Assembly: GCF_020906515.1 (NCBI RefSeq)
Contig: NC_085854.1
Location: 1,922,001 to 1,986,000, forward strand
DNA length: 64,000 nt
DNA from: Vanrija pseudolonga
Lineage: Eukaryota; Basidiomycota; Tremellomycetes; Trichosporonales; Trichosporonaceae
Direction: 5' to 3'
Shown here: positions 35,549 through 45,496 of the stretch, piece by piece
How the letters are laid out: every line of letters begins with the position of its first letter
Position numbering within the stretch: position 1 is the stretch's first letter
The notes under the pieces: generated by a model
The model's input: only the letters and a program-made list of their open reading frames with translations
What the model was told of the DNA's origin: nothing
Databases searched by the model: none
Translations under genes and position numbers: made by a program

Positions 35549-38122
35549 CCGGGGGTGGTGGGCGGTAGCGGCGGAGCGAGGGGCGGCAGCAGGCATTAGC
35601 GACAGACGGACAGACAGACAGTATGCATCATCATGCCACGGGACAACCTTGAGCAATTGACTGATTCGTGTCGCGCAGGGTAGCGTAGCGCATGATGCGG
35701 CGAACCAAGCATAGAGTTTGGGGCCTGTTTGGGCGGGCCTGAGTGAGGTGGTGTGGTGTCGATCGTCGTGATGAGGTGTAAGTGTGTTTCCGGCGAAAGC
35801 ATATTATCGCTCGCTCATCGCGCCAAGCCAACCAAGCAAGCAAGCGAGACGCGAGACGATCGGTCGGTCAGTCAGTCGGCGCCATACCTCGTGACTACAT
35901 GCAACCTACGATATCGTCCTGTTCCCACCAACACTGAATGGCGAGCAAAAATCGAGGGCCATGGCGACCGCCACCCGGGGTGTGAATGTGTGTGCCCTTG
36001 GGTGCCCTTGCTACAGACGCTTGTTCCCTGCAACGCAGTGAGCGCAGGCGCACACGACGGCCACAGCCGCAGTAATTCAACCGCACTGCCGCGGCGCGGC
36101 GCGGTACACACGGTACGGTTTGCGCCCAGCCGGCGCCTCCGCGCCGCACGCCTCCGCCACGCAGTGAGCCTGTGGCATTCATATACTGATCGTCCCGCGA
36201 CGCGACGTGTCGCGGGTACTTACTTTGTGCTGTCTGCCGTCTGCTGCTCCGTGTGTCTCGTGCGCGCTCGGCTCGGCGCACGCGACACTCAAACAAAATC
36301 GACCTGGACCATGCCACGCCACGACGCGATAGTGATTATCGCCCGGCGTAACCTACCTACCTATTATCGCTTGCACTAGCGCGCTTCCCACGTTACATAC
36401 TGCAGGACGGCCCGGTCTGGCCTGTTGCTACCTGCTATTGCAGGTCAATTGCCGGCCGCCGGGGGGTGAGTCACGACGTACGTGGCGCGCCGCAGCCCCG
36501 CGTGGCCTCGAGTCTGGATTGCAGGGGCTGGCAGCAGTACACTACACTACGCGCCGCCTGGATCCATTTAGCATGCCCTCGCTACTACACAAACACCAAC
36601 AACCTCGAGGAACGCGCGCGCAGCGCGTGCCGTGGCTGAGCGGAGGTTGGCGGAGACTTGTTATGCGGCGGCGTGCCGTGGCGCGGCGCAGAACAGAACA
36701 CCGAGAGGTTGGGTTAGTCGTGACGATGCGTGCGGAGACTTGTTGCAGCGCGAGCGAGCGAGCAGCCCACGCGCGCGGGCTTCCATTTCATTGTGTGAGC
36801 TACACTCTCCCGCCAGCTGATGTCTGAGATCTGCCTATGCGGCGCGCTACGCTGGCTCGTGGACATGTGCTTACTCCAATCTGCACCTAGTGGTGGGCAG
36901 TGGTAGCGGGTGCTTGGTTGGTGGGTGGGCAAGCAAGCAGGCAGCGTGGCAGGCAGCGTGGCGATCAGCGTGCATGCCGTGCACTTGCCCGATCTGCGGC
37001 GTGTCGGCGCCGTGCCGTGCGTGCATGCGCTCTGCTCGCGCTCGGGACGAGTTGCCAGTTCAGTACGCCGTGCCGGCTCGTTCGCTTGGACGCACACGCG
37101 CACATGTGCTTGCCGGTTCCCCACATCCCCAGCTTCCCACCCCGCGCACACCACACATCGGTGCACCCGCTCTGAAATCTCTGCTCTTATTCAAAATCAC
37201 ACGCGTAGTCGTCGTGTCGTCGTGTCGCGCTGGCTTCGCCCACAAGTCGACACACACGCTCGACTCCATTCCACGCTCCACACCACCCCTCACGTCAGTC
37301 CACACATTCCACACGACGTCAGCCGCTTAACCTTGCTTGCTCAAGCAGCAGCGAGCGCCGAGTCAAGTCGGCGTCGGCGACGGCACGGCCCCGCCCTGCC
37401 CCTGTGTCCCTCCCTCCCGGCCAATGCACCCCGCCCGCCGCGCTATTCATACCTTACCTACTTTTTTACCTACTATGAATTGTTTCCAGTGCGTGACACA
37501 AGTCGTGCCTGCCGTCCGTTTTGACGCTAGTTGGTCACCTCACCCTCCTGTCCTTGTCACTGGCGCGCATCTGGCTCCAGGCGCCTGACTTTTTGCCTTT
37601 GCTGGCCAGCTGCCACCTCGCTTGAGCTTGACTTCGCTTGACTTTGACACTAACTCTCGGGAAAAGACGACGCCGACGACGTCTATCCCCGGCACGAGCA
37701 GGGAAAAGAACACTGAATAAGCTTTGACAACGTTATGCATTTGCTATCTGGTACTACTACATGCAGAGGGGAAACTTCCGTACAAATCGTGGGGGTGGTG
37801 GAGGAGAGTGTCCTGGCGGCTGGATTTGGGAGGGGGGAGGGATTACAGCCGGCGTGCTAGTGAGATTTCGTGGGACATGTTGAATGGAGGGGGACGGGAT
37901 TGCGCGCGTGCGCGTGCACACGACAACGCAGGGTATAGGTAAATGCTAAAGACGATGCGACCGGCGCGACAGAGAGGGAGACAAAAGCGAAAACTAAAAC
38001 GTGATAGAAACCTGATGAATGCGAGGAAAAACCCGACCGAAGGAATGCTGCGCGCAACGACTATGCGCGGTCTAAGGGGTGGGAACGAAACGCGAAGAAC
38101 GGGGTTGTTGATGCGAAGGGCT
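35549..38122. other. Unusually long convergent intergenic region
   Basis: A 2.6 kb gap between two stop codons, where other convergent pairs in this window are 97-700 bases apart. No frame here shows a credible start, splice pattern or family. It holds the hairpin at 36194-36216, GGCAGCGTGGC-type short repeats around 36940-36970, and an AT-richer block near 37440-37490. Unannotated non-coding RNA is possible. Confidence 0.5.
36194..36216. repeat. Perfect 8-bp inverted repeat (hairpin)
   Basis: CCCGCGAC at 36194-36201 and its exact complement GTCGCGGG at 36209-36216 flank a 7-base loop. Could be a dimer-binding operator or an RNA hairpin; nothing around it decides which. Confidence 0.4.
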
Positions 38123-39415
38123 TTAGAGGTCGGTCCAGATGGCAGGGAGGCTCGCACGCATGGGCAGGTTGCGACGCGACGAAACACGTGGCGCCTTGCC
38201 AGTGCGGGACGGTGATGGCGACGTGTCGATCGAGCTCGTGCTAATGAAGGATGCGGGAGAGCCGGAGAGCGACGACGACGACGACGAAATGCTCTGGACC
38301 GAGTCCGAAGACCTCAGCGACGACATGGACGACGACGGGCTCAAGCCAGGCACGCTCGTCATTGAGCGCATCGAGTTTGAAGCCGACACATTCGGGGTCG
38401 CAGAGGCCGAAAGGCTCTGCAGGAAAGTGTGGTTACCGCCTGTGAAACGGGGAGCCGGACGGTTCGCACGAGACACCTTGGCGTAGGGAGCACCAGGAAC
38501 GGCCCGGTAGGAAGGCGACATTTCGGGAGTCGTGTAGAGGTCCTTGCGACGAGGGGACTGGCATGGCGACGGGGCGTCGGCGAAGCGGTCGGCGTCCTTG
38601 ACGGGCGACTCTGGCGCATCGGCAAACATGCCCGTCTCCTTGCAGAACTGGTCGTCGTACTCGCCGCAGGTAGTAAGGAGCTCGCGTAGGGCAGAGACGA
38701 GGTTGACGCCCGACGACGGGTCGCTGGGGGTCCTGGGCGTAAGGGGGGTAGTCGGGGTGATGGGCGAGGGCATGCTGTCGCGGGCGGCCTCCCACTGCTC
38801 GTCGCTGAGGATGGGAAGGGCGGGGAGGAGGCCAGAGGTACCCATAGTGGGCGTACGGGGCAGAGGCGAGGCGAGGCCCGACGACACGCGGATGGGGCGC
38901 GCAGTCGACGGGGTCGTGGCAGTACGAGGGGAGCGACCGGCCGGCGAGCGCGCGTGGCCAAGGAACGAGTCGAGGTCAAGCGGTGGTGGGCGACGGCCTT
39001 CACGGAAGGGCGAGCGCGAGGTAAACAGTGACTTGCCAAGCTGGAGGTGACCATGGTCTTCTGCCGAGTCGAACTGGCCGTTGTGAATGCCGTCGAGCGA
39101 GAATGGGTCGTCGTTCTCAGAGCAAGGGGTGGTGACCTCACGAGAGTCGTGGGTGTCCGAGCTCAACATTGCTGGTGACGAAGGATAGAAGAGGTCAGAC
39201 TGCCAAGAAGAGCGATGGCGCGAGCTCGGACCGGCAAAGGAGCCAAACTCGTCCTCGTCCGCCTCGGAGACTGTAAACAGACCCGATTCCATTGGTTCGT
39301 GCAGGTGCATGTGGCGTGCACGGTGACGACGAGGCGAGTTGGGAGTGGGGGGTGCAATGGGGAGAGGAGTGCAAGGGACCGAAGTCTTGCGGCTCGAGAC
39401 ACGGGTGGTGGACAT
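38123..39415 (-). CDS. Serine/proline-rich orphan protein with many SP/TP sites
   Basis: A single 430-codon frame with normal GC-rich codon use. The protein is mostly disordered and holds more than twenty Ser-Pro or Thr-Pro pairs (for example PITPTTPLTPRTP, SPAGRSPRTATTP), typical of CDK or MAPK substrates. One more ordered block around residues 245-290 (GVNLVSALRELLTTCGEYDD, then QFCKETGMFADAPESP) and a basic tail RRNLPMRASLPAIWTDL could be docking or conserved elements. There are poly-Ser stretches near the C terminus. I recognise no family. It is flanked by 2.6 kb and 4.1 kb of apparently non-coding DNA, which suggests a large regulated promoter (inference). A small upstream exon cannot be excluded. 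Confidence 0.65.
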   Translation of the reverse strand: MSTTRVSSRKTSVPCTPLPIAPPTPNSPRRHRARHMHLHEPMESGLFTVSEADEDEFGSFAGPSSRHRSSWQSDLFYPSSPAMLSSDTHDSREVTTPCSENDDPFSLDGIHNGQFDSAEDHGHLQLGKSLFTSRSPFREGRRPPPLDLDSFLGHARSPAGRSPRTATTPSTARPIRVSSGLASPLPRTPTMGTSGLLPALPILSDEQWEAARDSMPSPITPTTPLTPRTPSDPSSGVNLVSALRELLTTCGEYDDQFCKETGMFADAPESPVKDADRFADAPSPCQSPRRKDLYTTPEMSPSYRAVPGAPYAKVSRANRPAPRFTGGNHTFLQSLSASATPNVSASNSMRSMTSVPGLSPSSSMSSLRSSDSVQSISSSSSSLSGSPASFISTSSIDTSPSPSRTGKAPRVSSRRNLPMRASLPAIWTDL

Positions 39416-40741
39416 CGTGGCAACGGGACGAGTGGGAGCTTGGTGGCGTCGTCAAGTTGTATTGGTGGCAGTGAATGATGGCGCGTGTGTGTCGCCGGAT
39501 GTCGTGTAGTTGAAGTGTTGTTGTAGAGTCTAGTCGCTATCACAATCCAGTTGCGTTTGACTATGAAGAGTGTGAGTATATGGTAGCAACAAGTGAAGTG
39601 AGGAGAGGGCAAAGGACGAACGTGACTGACTTGCGAAAGGTTCTCTCTCAAGGCCGTGGTGGGTTATAAAGAACCAGGTTGGATGACAAGTCGGGGGTTC
39701 GGGTCGGTAGCGCGCCACAATAGGAAAGGTGGCGGCGCGGCGTCGTCGGGGGCGTCGCGGCGCTGTGTGGGTTTGACACGACAAAGAGACAGGTATGAGG
39801 TGGGAGAGTGAGAAGGACCAGCAAGATGTGGCGGCGGGGGTGGTTGTCGGTGATGGCGGTCGGGGCTGGGATCAACTCGTCAGTGAGTGGCCGAGTTCGG
39901 CGAGCGGGAAGGGCCCAAAATGCTCACTCAGGTAATAGGCAAAGTAGGGTGATGCCCTGATTCAGGGGTGCGCAGGGAAAAAGGCCTTTTGGGCAGATTT
40001 CCGCTAAGGGGGGATTTTTTGTATTCTTGGGTTTTTGGGTGGGCGAACGGAGAATTTATTTGGTCCCGCTCGAGATGTTCCAGGGGAGAGGAGGGGCGGT
40101 GGCGTACAAGGAAAGGGGGTGGTGGTCGACGCCGTTGTCTGTGCGTCAGGGTTGATGTAGAGGGCGCCTAGTCTAGTCAAGTCTAGTCGATTTCAACGTG
40201 TCGCGCGGGTTGGACTGGGTCGTTGACTGGGTTGGGCCGGCGGGGGGGGGAAGACAGACGTCGTCGAGCGTGTAATAATAATGGGCAAAGACGAATCTAG
40301 GATCGAATAGACTGTCGCTGCCGTTGTTGCCGTACACCTGTCCAATTTGGTCTTTCAAGACGAGACACGGGGCAACGGGGAATGCTATCAAACCGCGTGT
40401 GGTGGTGCCGTAGTCGTTCAGGTTGGTCGTCAAGTGCGTGGTTCCAGCGATGAAGAACTGGGTAGAGCAATGTCGTAACGTCGTAATGGACGAGGATGAG
40501 GGAGGATGTAGAGGATGCAAGTTGTGGGATTCAGAGAGAGACAGGACCGGCCTGTTCACTTGATATATCGCTCGAGGAGGACAATGGCGAGCTGAGCAGA
40601 GAAGCTAGCAAACGGGTGCGAGTGCTATCTGCCTGTTTTTCCTTTGTTGCAGCACAATAGATGAGATGACTGCCGTGTGTGCGTGGTTTATCGACGATGT
40701 CAACCGAGACAATGCGAGTGCCGACGGAGATGAGTTGAGCA

Positions 40742-40782
40742 GGGGGGGTGCTGTAGGGGGGAGGGGGGAGGGGGGTAGGGGG
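40742..40782 (+). other. Potential G-quadruplex tract
   Basis: Five G-runs of 5-7 bases in 41 bases on the plus strand, separated by short A, TA or TGCTGTA loops. Position in a promoter-sized gap; function unknown. Confidence 0.4.
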
Positions 40783-42330
40783 TGTCGAGGTTCTAGACAA
40801 TCGCTGCGCCGTAGATATACTTGATTGTTTGCCTTGTTCTGTCTCTGGCTTGATTCTAGCTCGAGACCGAGACCAAGTGCCACTGTTCTGAGGTGGAACA
40901 GGCGGCTCGCCGGTGGTCGGCGGGTTGTCGGCGGGTGGCTGCGGTGGTGGTGGTCGTTTGAAGGGTATGTGGCGTCGTCTGGCGGACTATCTAGACCGAC
41001 AGATTGGGTTTAGTGTCGTTTCGTGTAGTAGGTTTGGTGTAGGTAGGGGCAAAAGCGGGCTATGGATTGTATGTGTGCGTTGTGCAGAGAAGTTGTCGGT
41101 GAATGCAGTGTAGGGGTGGTTGGCGTGTAGTGCAGTAGTGCAGTATGAGCAGTGTGTGGTAGTTTGCTTGTGGGCAGTGGGGCGCGTCCAGGCGGTCGCG
41201 GCTGAGCCGGTTGGAGCAGAGTGGGGGTTGGGTCGGGGTTGGGTACGTAGAAGGCTGACTGGTTGCTGGCTAGTGAAAGCGAGCAGCGAGCAGCAGCAGA
41301 CTGGCGTCGAGGAGGTAAAGGAGAGTGGGTGGGGAGGAGGACGAGGACGAGGTGTGGAAAGTAAAAAACTAGAGAGCAGGAAAAAGTCAGCCTCGTCGAG
41401 CTATCAAGTAGTCTCGGCGCAACGAGCAGTCTCGGACGCGAACCGGACTACGCTGCGTGTCTCGCTACATGTCTCAGCGTGTGTCCAGCGGCGGCGCCGC
41501 GCGCTCGCTGCTCTTCCAAGGTGTTACATCGACGTTCCTCCGCGACTGCTCTCTCTCTGCTCGTCATGACAAGAAGCAGCAGCAGCATGGCACCAGGCAG
41601 CAGTTAGGGGTCGGAGGATGGCCAGAGTCCCGTGCTCCCGCTCATACATATTCCTGACCACCACCATGGCCACCCATCGCTCGTCCCTACCGACGGATTG
41701 TCAGCAATGCTTTTCTTGCAGAGAGGAACGGGGGGCGACAGGGGACAACGTATGGGAGGTGAGAAGCGCGCTGCACCGCCCGTCGCCCCGTCGCGGCGCC
41801 GGCTGCACGCACAGACACACGCGTGCGCGCGCGCAGTCATCGTTTGTGTGCACATGCTTAGTGCCCCCCTGGACAGATCATGTCCAGGCAGCCGTTTCGG
41901 TGCGGCCGGTGCCCTGTACAGCACGTACGCACGCACGCCATCCATCCAACGACAATGCACAGACACACGCGCCGGCGCCGCGCCGCACGCAGCAGCCGTT
42001 TCCGCGGCGTGCCGGTGACCCACCTACGGCCCACCAGTCCCTAGTTTGTACCGGTGTATTACTCCCCGCGCCGGCTCCGACCCTGGCATATTGTTCAAAG
42101 GCCAAGATGTAACGGTGGCCTCCTCGTCTTGTCACTGGCACACACCCCTGTCCTGGTTCGTTGTCACCTCGGCGCGCCGGCGGCGGTATGCAGTACCTCC
42201 CTGTGTCGTGTTCCTCGACATTGGCCAGGGATGGCAACAGCCGCGAGGGCCGCAGCAGTAATGTAACTCGACGCGTGGTCGTGACAACTTGCATGCAACG
42301 CGTCGAGCGGCGGTAAGCGGGACGACTCAC

Positions 42331-42493
42331 CCAGGAGCTTTACGTACGGCCCTCTACCGAGAGACGCGTAAAATGGATGGTACCGGTAAACCCAAACTGC
42401 GATCTGGGCCAACCGCGTGGCATAGACTGTGAGGGTACCGAGGGTATACAAGGTTGCTATTACGCTCGCTATTACGAGGATGGCAGATAAAGT
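42331..42493 (-). other. Possible exon of an unassembled membrane protein
   Basis: After a CTCAG acceptor-like site (minus strand, at 42494-42496) an open frame reads a strongly hydrophobic segment (TLSAILVIASVIATLYTLG), then an aromatic amphipathic stretch (WVYRYHPFYASLGRGPYVK), ending at a GTGAGT donor-like site at 42330. Codon choice (ATA, GTA, TTG) differs from confirmed genes. I found no upstream start or downstream exon that fits, so this may be chance or a gene relic. Confidence 0.15.
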
Positions 42494-43529
42494 CTGAGTC
42501 AACGACGCGCGGGTGCGTGTTGATCACGGGTGGCGGGCATGACGGGGATGCACAACCGCGCCACGATGCACAACAGCCTCGGTGACATGCCGCGGAGATG
42601 CAAGAGCACGGCGTCAAGGTCGGGTCGAGCGAGGTATGCTGCACCGGCCCCCGGCTACCTCGTCGCCACGCTCGCTCGCCCATGGGTTCCAGCTCACGCT
42701 CCGGTGATTCCCCCTCTCGACGTCTGGGAGCTGGGAATCCGTAGCAGCTGCCCACATCATCAACGCGCCCACAAAGGCATAACGCCGATCCAGGTCCTGG
42801 GTCTGTTCGGACCATGGATGCTCTGCTCTGCGAGCTGCTCTGCTCTGCGTGCACTCTGGCCAAGATTACGACGCCGCCGGAGAGTGACAGCGGGGGGTCG
42901 TGTGCATTGCGAGAGAGGTGTGCCAGGGTGTGGTAGGTTGTCAGTTGCCGCGCGTGCTAGCGGAACGAGCACAATAGAGTTTGATACATGGCAAGGAGAG
43001 GGAGAGTGAGCTTATTGATGTCTAGTGAAACACTGGGTCTCGATTGCGAGGGATCAAAGGGCGGCAGAACGGACCGGCACGGCGCCGGCACATGGCGTCT
43101 CAACGGACGCGCTGTCTCGTCACGGGGTCCGGAAAGCAAAGCGCTGACGCCGCCGGTGTGTGCGCTCCGTGGGACGACAAGTAACGTCGCGTCGTCGATG
43201 GCGACAACTAAGTCATGCCACGCGCCGCCGCGCCACGCTTGAGAATGAAATCTGATGACAAAGGGGCAATAAGCATGTTGTTCATTCAATTGGGTCGGAG
43301 GTAGGAATGATGATTCAAATTATTCAAATCAGCCGCGCGCTGCAAGCGCAGGGCCGCGGCTCTCTCCGGTGGGTTTGATCCCGCCGAGCCGCGCGCCAAC
43401 TCCGCTCCGCTCATTGTGTCGAGCTAGTCCGGCTTCCCGTCCATCAAACACATTCATACAACGACGACGACGACGAGCAACGACAAGCAGTAACTCATAC
43501 CGCACGCACATCGATACACACATCCTACA

Positions 43530-44436
43530 ATGGCGCCCACCAAGCCTGACAACTCCAAGGCTGCCCACGCCAAGCCGGATGCCCATCAGACCCAGACCGA
43601 CGCACAAAAGTGGGCCGAGCAGCACGGCGCGGCGGCCAAGCAGCCGCCGTGCCGCCTGTTCGCGATCACGCAGTTCGAGTGCACGGCCACGATGAAAATC
43701 GAGTGCTTTCCGCTCGAGCGCATCTTCCGCCAGTGAGTCAGCGGGGCCGGTGGGCGACGCCGAGGGGTAGCAAGGCGGCGGTGCGGTGACACACACGCCC
43801 ACGCGCGGCGACGTCACGCCCGTCACACCGCGTCTGGCCCGCGCAGGGTGCTGCTGGATCCAGCGAGCATCAGCAGTAGCAGCACTGTCGTGGCGACTAG
43901 CTAGGCTGGCGCGACTTGCTGTTGGCGCCTGCATAGCGCACACCGACGCGAGAGGAGTGCGGAGAGCACAACTAGCCTCACCTGCCTCCCCTGCTGACGC
44001 AGTTCCCGCCCCCTTGACATGTTGCATCAGTGTCCCAGTCCTGTGCCTTTTCCCCGACCACCCACCCTCCATGTGCCATTTGGCCATCCTGTGTCTGTCA
44101 TTCCAGCCGCCCTGGGCACCGTGCCTGCTGCTCTCGTGCAGGCAGTAGCATTCCTGCTACCTCTTGTCCACCCCCTCTTCTGCCCCTCCGCCCCTCCCGC
44201 TGTCGCAACACCAGGAGACACAGAAAGCTAACCGCCGTCGCTCAGATGCGGCAGTGGCCCAGCAGTCGAGGTCACGAACCACCTCACGGAGCAAGACGGC
44301 GTCGCCGTCGTCCAGCCGGCCTTCATGTACGTTTACCGCGGCGCGGTGTGACGTGCTTGACGCGACTGTTCTGACACTCCTCCTCAGCGCCCACCCTCCC
44401 AAAGGAAAGGACTTTGACTTCAGGCTGTACAAGTGA
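43530..44436 (+). CDS. SOM1: Som1-like mitochondrial inner-membrane peptidase subunit
   Basis: Three exons (43530-43732, 44246-44326, 44388-44436) encode 110 residues. After a Lys/Gln/Ala N terminus the conserved core reads CRLFAITQFECTATMKIECF, then PLERIFRQCGSG and PAVEVTNHL. This matches the layout I know for fungal Som1: four spaced Cys with a QxxC, a C-P-hydrophobic-R-hydrophobic-FR-C step and a final aliphatic/Thr block. Som1 is a small accessory subunit of the IMP inner-membrane peptidase complex that cleaves some sorted proteins in the intermembrane space. The core is only made by joining across a 513-nt first intron (GCTAAC branch point, CTCAG acceptor), by far the longest in this window. 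Identification by pattern, not alignment. Confidence 0.6.
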
Positions 44437-45264
44437 GCTGCAGAGGGCGGCTGTCTTTGCGGGCCTTGGCGCCCGTCACCCGCGGTAGAGAACCCAGTAA
44501 GCCGCCGGCGCCACCCAGCGAGCGATCGCAAGGTGCAAGGTGTGCCCCAATGCGCCGCTTTCGCCTCTCTCTCTCTCTGTGCATATCGAGCCGAGCGAGA
44601 GGGCGCGCTCAAGGGCAAGCGATCGCCTCGTCAATGTTCGCTGTCGTCTGTCAGATCGCCAGACGCATCAGACTACAGTCCCCTCCCATCAGACTGCTCA
44701 GGCTCGCCGGCCGGCACCGGGACGGGAGCTCCCGCCTCCGTCTTCCGAGATGCGACTGCCAATCATGCACGACAATGACGCGCACCCCCGTGCCTGCGAG
44801 TTGTGGTTACGTAGTACCGTCCATAGGCGGAGTAGTCGAGTGCGGGATGATATTTTTTACTGGTGAAACACCCGACGGCGGTGATGGCGGCCTGATGTCA
44901 GAGCCGTGGGTAGCCGTGCGGGGGTGGCAGCGGTGCGTAGTGCTTGGCACGACACATGGCCGTTCTCCGCATAATGTAGCGGTGGCGGCGGCGGCGTCGA
45001 GGCGGCGTCGAGGCGTCGCCGAGGCCGAGGCCGTGTTGCCGCATAGTCTAGCCCACTGATCCAGCATGCGGCGTGGCGGCGTGGCGGAGCATGCGTCGCC
45101 GAGCCAGAGCAGCAGAGCAGCGCAGCGCAGCACATGGCCTGGCATGCGTCCATGGCCATGTTTGTTTTCATGACGTCGTAGCGTCGCGCGACGCGACGCA
45201 AGCAAGCAAAACTCCCTCTTCGGACCCCAGCCCTGCAGCGAGCGCAAGCGCTAGTGGCCGCACA

Positions 45265-45285
45265 CGCGCGCGCGCGCGCGCGCGC
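45265..45285. repeat. (CG)n dinucleotide repeat
   Basis: About 21 bases of uninterrupted alternating C and G, a classic Z-DNA-prone tract, in non-coding DNA. Confidence 0.8.
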
Positions 45286-45433
45286 TCGGCAGAATTCGTC
45301 GGCAGCGCGCGCCACGAGATCTGGGGTGTGCGCTAAGGGCGTAGTGAGCGCGGCGGAGCAGGTAGCGTAGGGCAGGCGGCCCAGCTAGCTGGGTTGTGGT
45401 CGGTCGGCGTGGGTGCCGATTCGGCGCGCAGCA

Positions 45434-45496
45434 CTACTTGCTCGCGACCGCCCATGCCGGTGCGGCACGCTCGCTGGCTCGCTCGCGAGCAAGTAG
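45434..45496. repeat. Perfect 14-bp inverted repeat with 35-base spacer
   Basis: Left arm CTACTTGCTCGCGA (45434-45447), right arm its exact complement TCGCGAGCAAGTAG (45483-45496). An RNA from here would fold into a 14-bp stem. No target-site duplication or transposase is visible nearby. Confidence 0.6.

Larger units (their letters stand above)
39416..43529. other. Four-kilobase intergenic region, divergent promoters
   Basis: Lies between the starts of the SP/TP-rich orphan gene and the Som1-like gene. It holds a GT/GA-rich low-complexity part (about 40860-41400), the G-runs at 40742-40782 and a possible membrane-segment exon at 42331-42493. No full gene could be built. Confidence 0.45.
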
